Numbered from the stretch's first letter, positions 25,816-35,029 are shown. The stretch: DNA of 64,000 nt from CAYMDP01 sp964389375 (GCA_964389375.1 CAYMDP010000003.1:1-64000); one strand, 5' to 3'. Notes: generated by a model from the sequence alone, not told the origin. Numbers and translations are program-made.

Positions 25816-26277
25816 GTGGGGGATCGTGGAGTTGTCACGATCAGCCGCAAGGGGATCTTTAGTTTAAGGGAAGCTAAAGAGATTCTTCCGGTGATTCGAA
25901 AAATTACACAAGAGTTCAGTCAAAAAGTTGAAGTACTTATTGCGCGCCTTGAGACTATGGACCCTTCGCAAACGGCGGAAGTTTTTAAGCTCGAGACTCT
26001 CGTGAATACATTAATTCAAAGCTGGAATGAGAAGATACGAAAACTTGGCGGGCAACCAAAAGGTTTATGGCTTGTGGATTTCGATAGTGGAGAAGGTTAT
26101 TTCTGCTGGAAGTTCCCGGAAGCTGACATCCTTTTTTGGCATGGCTATGAGGATGGATTTACGAATCGAACCAGCATCGAAGACTATTTGAAAATGGATC
26201 CAAAGGCTGCAGGCCATGGAGACAAAGACCTGGAACATCCCTCTCGTTGGCCGAAACCTCCAGAGCTTGAGATCTAG
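25816..26277 (+). CDS. DUF2203 family protein
   Basis: About 153 residues. The DUF2203 pattern is clear: an N-terminal helix FSLREAKEILPVIRKITQEF, a second long helix, and the C-terminal LWLVDFDSGEGYFCWKFPEADILFWHGYEDGF. The family is found in many bacteria without a known role. I placed the start at GTG 25816, which has GGGGGGA just upstream; a GTG at 25759 would add 19 residues. It lies before nadE with a 109-bp gap. Confidence 0.8.
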   Translation: MGDRGVVTISRKGIFSLREAKEILPVIRKITQEFSQKVEVLIARLETMDPSQTAEVFKLETLVNTLIQSWNEKIRKLGGQPKGLWLVDFDSGEGYFCWKFPEADILFWHGYEDGFTNRTSIEDYLKMDPKAAGHGDKDLEHPSRWPKPPELEI

Positions 26278-26386
26278 GCTGTTGCGGGACACTGTCTAGT
26301 CAAACAAAAAGCCTAAAAGATCAAAAAGGATTGTGCGAAGCGGGCCCTCTTTGTAGAGTGGCCCCAATCTGCCTTAGGGGTTTTGT

Positions 26387-28012
26387 TTGCGTATCGGTAT
26401 CGCTCAAATCAATGCTTTTCTTGGGGACTTTAAAGGGAACCGAGAAAAAATCTTAAGCACCACTCATCGAGCTTTAGAGCGACGCTGTGATCTATTGGTT
26501 TTTCCCGAGGCGGCCCTATTCGGCTACCATCCTGTGGATTTGCTCGAGCGACCCAGTGTTGTTGAGGCGCAATTAAAAGAACTTAAAAACCTTCATAACA
26601 AAATGCCAAAGGGAATATCGATTCTTGTTGGGGCGATCACTAAAAACACCAAAACCTTTGGAAAACCGTATTTCAACTCTGCAGTTCTTCTAGAAAAAGG
26701 AAAAAAGCCGAAGGTGTTCGCCAAACAGCTTCTTCCGACTTATGACGTCTTTGATGAAGGCCGACATATCGAGCCAGGGGATATGCGGGAAAACATTTTT
26801 AAGTTTAAAGGAAAAAATGTCCTCGTCACAATTTGCGAAGATATTTGGGCCTGGCCCTCAAAAGATTTTCCGAAGTTTTCTCAGTATTCAAAAAATCCAC
26901 TTCTTCAGATCCCAGTTAAGTCTGTGGATCTGGTTTTAAATTTAAGTGCCTCTCCCTTTACCGAGACTAAAGAAAAACACCGAATTCGAGTCGTAACAAA
27001 GACCGCAAAGCGCTTTAAGTCGCCCATGATTTACGTCAATCTTGTCGGGGCTCAAGATGAGCTCATTTATGACGGTGGAAGTTTTGCCGTCGATAAAAAT
27101 GGAAAAATTTTAGCCCAAAGTCTTTCTTTCGAAGAAGATTTCAACTTTGTTGATTTTAAAAAAAACGAAGGCGGGATCCGAAAAAATCCGAAGGACCATA
27201 CCGAAAGAAGACGAAGAGCCCTTGTTTTAGGACTACGCGATTTTGTAAGTAAAGTTGGGTTTAGTAAAGTTCACTTGGGTCTAAGCGGCGGAATCGATTC
27301 GGCCCTGGTGGCCTGTCTTGCGGCCGATGCATTAGGTCCGCAAAATGTGAAATGTTTTGCGCTTCCGACCGAGTTCAATTCTGAAGAAAGCTCGAAGTGG
27401 GCCCTTGAGCTTGCGGAAAATGTCGGTTTTTCATATTCCGAGCATTCGATCCAAAACTCTTTTAAAAATTTTTCGAAAGAGTTGGATCAAGCTTTTGGGC
27501 CCCTTGCATTTTCTTTGCTCCATGAAAATCTTCAATCGCGCCTTCGCGGAATGTTTTTAATGGCCTACGCAAACTTCGAAAAAAGTTTGCTGCTTGGGAC
27601 TTCGAATAAAAGTGAGTTGGCTATGGGATATAGCACCTTGTACGGAGACCTTTGCGGAGCCCTGTTGCCCATCGGGGATTTGTTAAAAACAGAAGTCTAT
27701 GATTTGGCCAAACATTACAACAAAGAGTCAGAAGTGATCCCAAAAGGGATCATCCTGCGCCCTCCTTCCGCAGAACTGCGCCCGAATCAAAAAGACGAAG
27801 ATTCTTTGCCTCCCTATAGTCAATTAGATCCTGCAGTTGAAAAACTTGTCGAAGGCTACTCATCCGCTAAAGGCGCCCTTGAAGAGCGAGTCTTAAAAAG
27901 TCTTATGGGGAGCGAGTTTAAAAGGTGGCAAGCGCCACCAATTTTAAAGGTGTCTGACCACGCCTTTGGTCGAGGTCGAAGACTACCTCTTGCCCACAAA
28001 GCTTTCTTTTAA
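26387..28012 (+). CDS. nadE: Glutamine-dependent NAD+ synthase
   Basis: A 541-residue two-domain enzyme making NAD+ from nicotinic acid adenine dinucleotide, ATP and glutamine. The N-terminal nitrilase-type glutaminase (residues about 1-250) has its triad: Glu in FPEAALFGYHP, Lys in FAKQLLPTYDVFDE and Cys in VTICEDIW. The C-terminal synthetase has the PP-loop LGLSGGIDSALVA (about residue 303), GTSNKSELAMGYSTLYGD and the family end DHAFGRGRRLPLA. The start is TTG, with TTAGGGG upstream, and gives the conserved MRIGIAQIN. A long perfect hairpin follows the stop within four bases. Confidence 0.97.
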   Translation: MRIGIAQINAFLGDFKGNREKILSTTHRALERRCDLLVFPEAALFGYHPVDLLERPSVVEAQLKELKNLHNKMPKGISILVGAITKNTKTFGKPYFNSAVLLEKGKKPKVFAKQLLPTYDVFDEGRHIEPGDMRENIFKFKGKNVLVTICEDIWAWPSKDFPKFSQYSKNPLLQIPVKSVDLVLNLSASPFTETKEKHRIRVVTKTAKRFKSPMIYVNLVGAQDELIYDGGSFAVDKNGKILAQSLSFEEDFNFVDFKKNEGGIRKNPKDHTERRRRALVLGLRDFVSKVGFSKVHLGLSGGIDSALVACLAADALGPQNVKCFALPTEFNSEESSKWALELAENVGFSYSEHSIQNSFKNFSKELDQAFGPLAFSLLHENLQSRLRGMFLMAYANFEKSLLLGTSNKSELAMGYSTLYGDLCGALLPIGDLLKTEVYDLAKHYNKESEVIPKGIILRPPSAELRPNQKDEDSLPPYSQLDPAVEKLVEGYSSAKGALEERVLKSLMGSEFKRWQAPPILKVSDHAFGRGRRLPLAHKAFF

Positions 28013-28015
28013 CCA

Positions 28016-28109
28016 GCGGTAACAGTTCCCTTTCCCCGTCAAGACGCATCAAAATAATCGGTGTCGACTTTTTTGATGCGTCTTGACGGGGAAAGGGAAC
28101 TGTTACCGC
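28016..28109. repeat. 39-bp perfect inverted repeat after nadE
   Basis: Left arm 28016-28054 (starting GCGGTAACAGTTCCC) and right arm 28071-28109 are perfect reverse complements, with a 16-nt loop. It begins right after the nadE stop and ends about 50 bp before the next start. No clear T run follows. It is longer and more perfect than terminators normally are; mobile or recombination-related origin or mRNA-end protection are possible. Confidence 0.85.
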
Positions 28110-28161
28110 CTCTTAACCGAGTTCTTGTGAAAATGAGTCTTCCTTCTAAGAGGTGGGATTT

Positions 28162-28395
28162 ATGAATTTAATTTTAATACTAACTTTCGCAAACTTAGTC
28201 TTTGCTGCGCCCTCGACGGATCCGAATTTAGAGCTTCAAAGCGATCTGTTGCTGACCGAAGGGCGATTAAATATAAACGAAGAGTTTGTAAAAAGCGAAA
28301 AAGCCATCGAACAAATTCTGATTGTTTTAAGAGAGATGAGCGACAAGAAAAAATTTACTGAGCCCGATCCGGCTGAGTTAAAAACCATCAAGTAA
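28162..28395 (+). CDS. Small secreted protein
   Basis: A 77-residue protein with a signal peptide (MNLILILTFANLVFA before APSTDP) and a mature, mostly helical, charged part. ATG 28162 has AAGAGG upstream. Its 3' end overlaps the end of the convergent exonuclease gene by 18 bp. No known family. Confidence 0.62.
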   Translation: MNLILILTFANLVFAAPSTDPNLELQSDLLLTEGRLNINEEFVKSEKAIEQILIVLREMSDKKKFTEPDPAELKTIK

Positions 28396-28998
28396 ATTAA
28401 GTTGTTTCGGCTGAGGAATAATTTGGGGAAATCTAAATTCAGGCTTCCCAGTCAGAGCGACGAGGTTATCTAAAGGTGGTGGAAGATCCTTCTGCCCTGA
28501 GATCTTTTCGATCATGCGAAGAAAAAGGTGGCCGCAATAAGTTGCATCGGCTTCAGCTCGGTGAAACTCAGAGGCCTCAATCCCAAGGTGTTGAACAAGA
28601 GTCCCCAAGCGATAATTTAATAATCCAGGAAGCACTTTTTTGGCCATCGCATAAGTATCTAAGACGGCCCCTCGTGGCGCGGGACTTTCATATTTTTTAA
28701 TATCGGCCAGAAGAAATTGAGCATCAAAAGAGGCGTTGTGCGCTACGAGGATATCATCCGCGCAAAACTCTGCGAAGGACGGCAAAAGACTTTCAATGCC
28801 AGGTTTTCCCACAAGCATATCGTCGGTAATTTTGTTCACCCGCGAGGCCGCCTCGGGCATTGCTATTTTGGGATCAACAAGGGTGGAATAAATGGCTTCG
28901 ATCTCGCCATCGATAAATCGAACGGCGCCGATTTCGACGATACGGTCCACACCGGGCAGAGTTCCTGTTGTTTCAAGGTCAAAAGCAATAAATCGCAT
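28378..28998 (-). CDS. DnaQ-like 3'-5' exonuclease (DEDDh)
   Basis: About 206 residues forming a single exonuclease domain. The DEDDh motifs are visible: FDLETTG (Exo I), LVAHNASFDAQFL (Exo II) and HRAEADATYCGHLF (Exo III, His preceding Asp). Such domains serve as the DNA polymerase III proofreading epsilon subunit or as stand-alone nucleases acting on DNA or RNA 3' ends. With no polymerase domain or clamp motif visible, which of these roles it has remains open. I chose ATG 28998 so the protein begins MRFIAFDLE; a start four codons upstream is possible. Confidence 0.88.
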   Translation of the reverse strand: MRFIAFDLETTGTLPGVDRIVEIGAVRFIDGEIEAIYSTLVDPKIAMPEAASRVNKITDDMLVGKPGIESLLPSFAEFCADDILVAHNASFDAQFLLADIKKYESPAPRGAVLDTYAMAKKVLPGLLNYRLGTLVQHLGIEASEFHRAEADATYCGHLFLRMIEKISGQKDLPPPLDNLVALTGKPEFRFPQIIPQPKQLNLLDGF

Positions 28999-29037
28999 GA
29001 CTAAAAACATACTTAAGAACTAGGATCATTTCAAGTT

Positions 29038-29337
29038 ATGAAAAAGCCTCAGATAATTCTTCACCCTTATGAAAAAGCCTTGTTGATTCAAGACTTTGAA
29101 AGCGTTCTAGATTGCGCTCTGGCGAATGGCGTCGAGCTTCATCATAGTTGTGGAGGCATGGGCAGCTGCACGACTTGTCGAATCTTAGTTGAAAGTGATT
29201 TGTCTCGCTTGCCCGAGCGTAATGAGATCGAGCAAGAAATGGCAGAGATGAAAGGCTTTCGCCCAGAAGAGCGTCTGGCCTGCCAATTAAAACCCTTCGA
29301 TCAACTGATCGCCCGAATCCCAGACCACAAGGAATAG
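29038..29337 (+). CDS. [2Fe-2S] ferredoxin
   Basis: A 99-residue plant-type ferredoxin. The cluster-binding cysteines are in HSCGGMGSCTTCR and, further on, RLACQL, giving the Cx5Cx2C...C arrangement. It would carry single electrons in the cytoplasm. The partner is unknown, since neighbours are an exonuclease (divergent) and a PHP protein (convergent, six bases apart). Start ATG 29038 follows a weak ribosome-binding site. Confidence 0.9.
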   Translation: MKKPQIILHPYEKALLIQDFESVLDCALANGVELHHSCGGMGSCTTCRILVESDLSRLPERNEIEQEMAEMKGFRPEERLACQLKPFDQLIARIPDHKE

Positions 29338-29343
29338 GACGCC

Positions 29344-30552
29344 CTAACGAATGTAGATTGGGTTGGTGAATATCCAAGGGACCCATTTTTTTCCGTCAGG
29401 CAGCGGAAATGTTGGAATCACACGGACGGTCACTCGATAGACTCCGGGCTCTTTGATTGGAATAATCGTCTCTACGGAATTCGAAGTAAAAAGATCGGCC
29501 CCATCTTTGTGAATAATCACATCAAAAGGCACACGAGGTTTATGGGGCAATACGACCTTAAGGTTTAAGCCCTCTTGATAAGGCACTTCGGCTCCAAGAG
29601 GGTAAACTTGGCCATACTGATCTAGCAAGGTGGTATTAAAGCCAATTGGGTCAGCCAAAAAATCTAAGCTCATGTAAAACTGCCCGTCTCGAATGGCGCG
29701 TGCAACTTTGTCTCGATCCGATGAAGCCGTTCCTGTCAGCTCGCCTTTTAAGAGAACGTGCAGACGAACCAAACTAAAAAGAGTTTCATAAGAGGGGAAC
29801 TGAAGATAGTAGTCATTTCCGACAAGGACCTTCGCATTCGCGTCGGCTCCAGCAAGTCCAATTGTGCGGCGTCGTCGAAGCAGTTCATCCCAAAGCTCAG
29901 TTTCTGCTTTCGGATGCTCAAAGAGTCGAAGCAGAGCCATGCGATCATTGAAGGGATAGATTAAAAGTGTCCAAAAAAATGAAAGTTTCGAATGGATCCA
30001 GGCCTCTTGCCACATCGATCGCAAGTTGATGACTTCGATTCCATCAAGTCCCGGGGGATATTCTCCGGACCAAAGATATCCGGGCTTTAGAGGGTGAGCC
30101 AAAAAAAATAAACCACTTCTTTGCGACCGGGTTTCTTGGCTTAACAATTCGGCCATGACGACCTGAGATTGCCCAAGCCCCTTAAGCGGAGCTGAATCAA
30201 GAGCATCAAAATTTATTAAGCGCGAGTTGAGATAGCTATACTCACCGGCGACAAAGACCAACAGATTCTCATGATATCCTTCCCACTCGATGGGCCGGAC
30301 GGCTTGGTTTAAGTCGGTAAGGATTAAAAAATTAAGACCAGACTCTTTTGCTGAGGCGATCACTTCAGGAATAGTACCGCTTCCAGAGCTAAGTTGGGTG
30401 TGAACATTAATCACCCCATGGTAATCGTGAAACCCTTCTGGGTGAGTGGAGACCAATTCTTTGGGAATAATGCGTAGATCGTACTGACTTAAGAAGAGTC
30501 CGTAGATCAGGTAAAAAATAACAAAGAAAAACAGAACAAATATTTTTTTCAT
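29344..30552 (-). CDS. Membrane-anchored PHP-domain protein
   Basis: A 402-residue protein with an N-terminal membrane segment (KKIFVLFFFVIFYLIYGLFLS) and a PHP (polymerase and histidinol phosphatase) type metallohydrolase domain. The family start is partly altered: VINVHTQLSSGSGTIPEVIASAKESGLNFLILTDLN has His-x-Gln where HxH is usual, although TDLN and FLAHPL are kept. The C-terminal 90 residues look like a beta-sandwich. It is probably on the periplasmic face. Its start overlaps the GT39-like gene by four bases, suggesting a joint function in envelope glycan metabolism (inference). Confidence 0.75.
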   Translation of the reverse strand: MKKIFVLFFFVIFYLIYGLFLSQYDLRIIPKELVSTHPEGFHDYHGVINVHTQLSSGSGTIPEVIASAKESGLNFLILTDLNQAVRPIEWEGYHENLLVFVAGEYSYLNSRLINFDALDSAPLKGLGQSQVVMAELLSQETRSQRSGLFFLAHPLKPGYLWSGEYPPGLDGIEVINLRSMWQEAWIHSKLSFFWTLLIYPFNDRMALLRLFEHPKAETELWDELLRRRRTIGLAGADANAKVLVGNDYYLQFPSYETLFSLVRLHVLLKGELTGTASSDRDKVARAIRDGQFYMSLDFLADPIGFNTTLLDQYGQVYPLGAEVPYQEGLNLKVVLPHKPRVPFDVIIHKDGADLFTSNSVETIIPIKEPGVYRVTVRVIPTFPLPDGKKWVPWIFTNPIYIR

Positions 30553-31889
30553 GGAACCGAGACCTCCAAAAGGTCATGTTGGCCGTCGATCTTAAACCTT
30601 TGTATAATCTTATGCCCGGCCGCTTCAGTCCAAGGTGGAAGGAGGTCGTCTTGTTCTAAGATTAAAAAATAAATCCCACTCTTTGGTGTAGACTCAGGGA
30701 TAAAATCATAAAAGTCTCTGCGATTAAGTCCCTTTAGTTTGTGGACCGGAAGTTTTGACTCGTAGGAAAGCTTAGCGGCCATTTGATAACTTCGGGCAAA
30801 AAGTGGTTGGTAAGACTTGGCCACGATAGTCAGATGGGAATACCGATCAAGTTCGCGGGTTTTCAGCCGATTGTTGTCTAAAGGAAGCCAGGGCGAAGCA
30901 AGATGGAAAATCAGAATCACAAATAGAAAAAGCCAAAATCGAGCAGTCCAGATCAGCCATAGGCCTGTTGCAGATCCAGTGTGTCCGACGGCTAAAGCAA
31001 GAAGTGGGGCTGTTGCCATAATCGGCCAATTCACTTCGACATGACCGCGAAAGGAAGTGACAAAAAAGAAAATCAAAATGGGCCAACTTAAGACGTGAAG
31101 CCACAGCTTGGAGGAAGATCGGTTGTTAAATGCAAAAAACAAAATCACCGGAAATAAAATCAGAATTTGTCCTAGGACATAGCTGAGTGTCCACATCGGC
31201 TTCCACACTTTTGCGCCGAGTCCATGATCCAGCTGAAAACCAAAAGAGATCCAAGAGTTCATCGCATTCCAAATCCAAACCGGAGAAGAGGCGATAAAAA
31301 ACCCAGGAAGTGCCACGAGCACGAGTTGTAGCTTTTTGGACAGACTCAAATTTTTATTGCGAAAACCTAAAAATAGAAGAAGGGGACCGAGGAGGACAAT
31401 AAGATATTTAGAGGTAAATCCCGCTCCTAAAAAAAGCCCCAGCAAAAAGGCCCAGTGCCATTTCGATTCGGTCATCAGCTTTTGAAAACACCAGACCGAA
31501 AGCGCCCAGAAAAACAACATGGGTGTGTCGGGAGTGATGATGATGGACCCAATTCCAATTAAAGGCGCGGACATCAAAAGCCAGGCGAAGAGCAATAATT
31601 TTTTTTCGTCAAAATGTGGTTTTAGAATCAAAATCCAGATCAGTGAAGTCAGATGAGAAACTAAAACTCCAGGCCAACGGACAGCATTTGCCCAGGATTC
31701 AAAGGGAATTCCTAGTTGAAAAATCCAAGCGACAAAGGGGGGGTGATCATAATAGCTAAGTTGTGGTCGATGGGCCCAAACCCAATAATAACTTTCGTCA
31801 TTCGATAGTGGAAGCCATGCTGAAAGCGCAAGCTTCAAAAACAAAAATATCAACCAAAGTAAAGTAATGGGATTAAAGATCTGCTGCAA
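30549..31889 (-). CDS. GT39-like membrane glycosyltransferase (PMT_2 type)
   Basis: A 446-residue protein with about ten membrane segments. The first periplasmic loop has the family pattern SNDESYYWVWAHRPQLSYYDHPPFVAWIF, where Asp-Glu and the His-Pro-Pro region form the active site of ArnT/dolichyl-phosphate-mannose-type transferases. A polyprenyl-phosphate sugar would be the donor. The acceptor could be lipid A, protein or another glycan. It is followed immediately by the PHP gene with overlapping ends. Confidence 0.85.
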   Translation of the reverse strand: MQQIFNPITLLWLIFLFLKLALSAWLPLSNDESYYWVWAHRPQLSYYDHPPFVAWIFQLGIPFESWANAVRWPGVLVSHLTSLIWILILKPHFDEKKLLLFAWLLMSAPLIGIGSIIITPDTPMLFFWALSVWCFQKLMTESKWHWAFLLGLFLGAGFTSKYLIVLLGPLLLFLGFRNKNLSLSKKLQLVLVALPGFFIASSPVWIWNAMNSWISFGFQLDHGLGAKVWKPMWTLSYVLGQILILFPVILFFAFNNRSSSKLWLHVLSWPILIFFFVTSFRGHVEVNWPIMATAPLLALAVGHTGSATGLWLIWTARFWLFLFVILIFHLASPWLPLDNNRLKTRELDRYSHLTIVAKSYQPLFARSYQMAAKLSYESKLPVHKLKGLNRRDFYDFIPESTPKSGIYFLILEQDDLLPPWTEAAGHKIIQRFKIDGQHDLLEVSVP

Positions 31890-31940
31890 GGAGGCTCTCC
31901 ATATCTTAAGTGAAGACGAAAGCGAGGCTCGGCAAGGATC

Positions 31941-33020
31941 CTAGGGGAAGGTCACTTTCTTTGGTTTTCCTAAATCTCCAGGAACTCCGCGATCACGGCC
32001 GTTGACGATGACATTGATGGCGCCACCATCACTAAAATCTAGGGCCACTTTTCCTCGAAGTTTAATGGTGTGAACCTGATCCGGAAAAAGTGTCACTTTT
32101 TCGACGGGGCCTTCATTAATTTTAAATGTCACAACCACGCGATCTAGGGCTTCAAGAATAACCTCTTGGGCTGCGCCACGGACTTCGCTTTTGGGCTTAA
32201 CTTCTGCAACAGGAGTGGTCGCAGGGGCTGCCGGGGTCGGAGGAGTCACTGCTGCCTGGGCGGCGACCGGTGCTGCGGGGACAACAGGAGTTGCTGCAGG
32301 TGTCGGAGTTTGCACCGGTGGTGTTACAGGTGTCGGAGTGACTGGAGTTGGAGCGACTACCGGAGCCGCAGCAACTGCAGGTGCTTGTGATTGAGTCTGT
32401 GGAGTGGGCTGAGCGGACTCGCCACCTGCAACTGGTTGTGGACTAGAAGCAGCACTTGGAGCGGTCCCCTTGGGTTCAGCAGCTTCTTCATCGCCGGTCT
32501 CAGGTTCAGCTTCCGCTTGAACTTGAGGAGTTGGCAATTCAGGATCGCTTCCTTCGATTTTTTCCAAATCTTCAGGGGGAGAAACTAAAGTCGCCTCTTT
32601 CTTGTATTTTTCAACGACCTCATTAACTCCAATTACGACACCAATTAATACCAAAAGGCCTACAGCTGCAAGCCAGAGGTGGGTCGAGGATTTTTCTTTG
32701 ATAAAATGAAGATCATTGCTAGGAGCCGTCTTGTTCGGCTCGGAATGAACGCCGGCAAGGTCTGTTTCTGAAGGCGGAGACATCTCTTGGTCATATTCTT
32801 TTTGAAAATCTAAAAGGAGTTCTTCAGCATCAAGTTTTAGATAACTTGCATAGGTCTTAACAAAGCCACGTAAAAAACTAAGAGCCGGAAGCTGCGAAAG
32901 GTTTCCCTCTTCCATGGATTGAAGAACTTTAGGACTAATCTTCGTGGCCATAGAGATTTCAGTAATACTGAGTCTTTGATTCTCCCGAGCCTTTTTAAAT
33001 TTTTGACCGACGTTTTTCAT
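31941..33020 (-). CDS. rodZ: RodZ-like cell-shape protein
   Basis: A 359-residue protein with an N-terminal helix-turn-helix domain (residues about 1-70: NVGQKFKKARENQRLSITEI), one membrane segment (LWLAAVGLLVLIGVVIGVNEV, about 115-135), a Pro/Ala/Thr-rich periplasmic linker and a C-terminal DUF4115 domain ending NVIVNGRDRGVPGDLGKPKK. RodZ links MreB filaments to the wall-building machinery. In a predator that remodels prey and its own shape this has obvious relevance, but that is inference. It is seven bases after the TPR lipoprotein gene. Confidence 0.88.
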   Translation of the reverse strand: MKNVGQKFKKARENQRLSITEISMATKISPKVLQSMEEGNLSQLPALSFLRGFVKTYASYLKLDAEELLLDFQKEYDQEMSPPSETDLAGVHSEPNKTAPSNDLHFIKEKSSTHLWLAAVGLLVLIGVVIGVNEVVEKYKKEATLVSPPEDLEKIEGSDPELPTPQVQAEAEPETGDEEAAEPKGTAPSAASSPQPVAGGESAQPTPQTQSQAPAVAAAPVVAPTPVTPTPVTPPVQTPTPAATPVVPAAPVAAQAAVTPPTPAAPATTPVAEVKPKSEVRGAAQEVILEALDRVVVTFKINEGPVEKVTLFPDQVHTIKLRGKVALDFSDGGAINVIVNGRDRGVPGDLGKPKKVTFP

Positions 33021-33027
33021 AACAACC

Positions 33028-33786
33028 TCAATTTTTCTGCAATATCAAAAGGGCTTCTTTGGCCTTCGTTGCATTTGGACCAGAGGGAAAATTAGAAATC
33101 GACTCTTCAAGGCGGGCGATCGCCTTTTCGCGTTTTCCCAGCTTAAAATAGGAAAGCCCAGAATAATAAAAAGGCTCATCCGAGTTCAGCTCCTGACATC
33201 GATCGCAAACCTGATCGAAAGTCTCTGAGGCTAAAGAAAAACTTTTTAATTCGAAAAGAGAACGCCCATAAAGATTTAAGGCGACGCAATTATTTCGGTT
33301 CAGTTCGAGTGAGCGGCGAAAAGCCTTTTGACTTTCTTTAAAGTCCCCTTTTCTAAAATAGGCCAATCCAAGATTTGTAAACGAGCGATCTGGATACTGG
33401 TACAAAAGGTCTTTTGTAGCGAGCTGAAGTTCTTTAATCGCCTCTTTATAAAGTTTCTGTTCAACCAAGACGCGCCCTAAATTATTTCGTGCTTCTGTGA
33501 ATTCACTGTTGAACTCAAGTGCTTTTCGAAACTTTTCTTCTGCGATCTTGTATTCGTTTCGAACAAAATAAGCCAGACCAAGATTATTCTGAATTTCTGG
33601 CCCCTTGGGATGAAGCCGTTCGGCCACTAGAAGCTCTCTTAAGGCCGAAGGGTAATTTCCTTGGGTCAAATGGGCCGAACCGATTTGGAAATGAAGCATC
33701 GCACGTCCAACGTCTTCTTTGGACTGCTCGGTGGCGCAAGCCCCGAGAAGTAGGATAGATAACAGAATTGCCAAAAGAGTGTGCAT
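33028..33786 (-). CDS. TPR-repeat lipoprotein (PilF/PilW-like)
   Basis: A 252-residue lipoprotein: signal peptide with lipobox LLGAC, then about five TPR repeats (IQNNLGLAYFVRNEYKIAEEKFRKAL and similar) across residues 25-245. PilF/PilW lipoproteins of this kind pilot the type IVa pilus secretin to the outer membrane. The assignment rests on the lipobox plus TPR layout and length. It sits between rlmD and rodZ, on the same strand. Confidence 0.82.
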   Translation of the reverse strand: MHTLLAILLSILLLGACATEQSKEDVGRAMLHFQIGSAHLTQGNYPSALRELLVAERLHPKGPEIQNNLGLAYFVRNEYKIAEEKFRKALEFNSEFTEARNNLGRVLVEQKLYKEAIKELQLATKDLLYQYPDRSFTNLGLAYFRKGDFKESQKAFRRSLELNRNNCVALNLYGRSLFELKSFSLASETFDQVCDRCQELNSDEPFYYSGLSYFKLGKREKAIARLEESISNFPSGPNATKAKEALLILQKN

Positions 33787-33868
33787 GCCTCAAAACTAGC
33801 AGACTTTTAGGAGAGCGGCAAAGGCTCTCCCGTGGGAGTGAGGCTTCTGGCGCGTGGCGTTTTTTGCT

Positions 33869-35029
33869 TCAAGAGGGAAGCAACTCAAAAGACGAGATCA
33901 GCTCGACATGTTCAGTTTGAGGGAACATGTCGATGCCCTGAACACTTGTGATCTGATACAGGCCTGAAGCCAATATTTTGCCTGCATCGCGCGCAAAGGT
34001 GCTCGGGTTGCAGCTAATATAAACTAGCTTCTGAGGTCTCAAAGAAAGAACTTCCGAGATGACCCGGGCCTCACAGCCTGGCCGAGGAGGGTCGATTAGA
34101 ATCGCATCTGGTTTTTCCCCGCGGTAGGCTTGCAAGAAGTGACCGACATCTTGGGTCACAAAATGAAAGCGGTCCTCACCCATCTGCTCGGCTCGGCGTC
34201 TTGCCTGTTGAATATTGCTTTCACTCAGGTCGGCGCCAAAAATTTCTGCCTCCTTTTGAATTTCTGCAATTGGAAAGCTGAAATTCCCGTTTCCGCAATA
34301 AAGGTCGAAGATTCGACGAAGTTTCGACCCCGCGAGAAGTTTACAAAGAAGATCTTTTAGGCCTTCATTTTGCCTGGTGTTCACTTGCGAAAAGACGTGA
34401 AGGTTCGCTGGACGCTCTCCGTCCACAAGATGCATTTCTCCTTTAGGGTCTTTCAGAATCTCGATTCGTTTTTGAGCTTTTGTTGTTTGCCTAAGGTTCT
34501 GAGGCAGGGATTTAAGCGCCTGAGCAATTTCAGGCTCGCTGATGAGGCAATTGTTTAAGGGGACAATGCGATTGGAGCCTTTTTGGTGAAATCCCCACTG
34601 GTCTCCCTCAATGTGAACCTGGATTCGGTTGCGATAATGAAATTCAGAAGGTGCTAAAACCATTGGGAGAAACTTGAAATCCGAGAAGGCCTGAAGAGGC
34701 CTTAAGCTTTGTTCTAAAATGGATTGCTTCTGCCGGGCCTGCTCTTGATATTCAATATGTTGCCATGAGCAGCCGCCACAAGTTCCAAAAACTTCACAAG
34801 GGGGAGTTCTTCGTGCCGGTCCAGGTGTTTGGATTTCGACGAGTTCTGCTAAGGCGTGGGATTTTTTAACTTCTGTAATTCGAGCAAGAATTCGATCTTC
34901 AGGTGCGGTGAAGGGGGTAAAAACAACAAATCCTTCGAAGCGACCGACTCCGCGCCCTCCGTTGTAAGAAAGGCGCTCGATATTTAAAGGGATCACTTGC
35001 CCGACCGAGACGGGCGCAGATTTTCTCAT
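33869..35029 (-). CDS. rlmD: 23S rRNA (uracil-C5)-methyltransferase, RlmD/RumA type
   Basis: A 386-residue SAM-dependent enzyme methylating a uracil in 23S rRNA. The N-terminal TRAM domain is followed by the [4Fe-4S] cysteines CEVFGTCGGC and, later, NNCLIS. The methyltransferase fold has FDLYCGNGNFSFP, the catalytic nucleophile in YISCNPSTFARD and the DPPRPG motif. Length and motifs fit RlmD; the exact target base cannot be read from sequence. Its start overlaps the end of ndk by one base. Confidence 0.9.
   Translation of the reverse strand: MRKSAPVSVGQVIPLNIERLSYNGGRGVGRFEGFVVFTPFTAPEDRILARITEVKKSHALAELVEIQTPGPARRTPPCEVFGTCGGCSWQHIEYQEQARQKQSILEQSLRPLQAFSDFKFLPMVLAPSEFHYRNRIQVHIEGDQWGFHQKGSNRIVPLNNCLISEPEIAQALKSLPQNLRQTTKAQKRIEILKDPKGEMHLVDGERPANLHVFSQVNTRQNEGLKDLLCKLLAGSKLRRIFDLYCGNGNFSFPIAEIQKEAEIFGADLSESNIQQARRRAEQMGEDRFHFVTQDVGHFLQAYRGEKPDAILIDPPRPGCEARVISEVLSLRPQKLVYISCNPSTFARDAGKILASGLYQITSVQGIDMFPQTEHVELISSFELLPS

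Noticed and set aside
32166..32394. Antisense Gly/Val/Ala-rich frames in rodZ
   Set aside because: They mirror the Pro/Ala/Thr-rich linker of RodZ.
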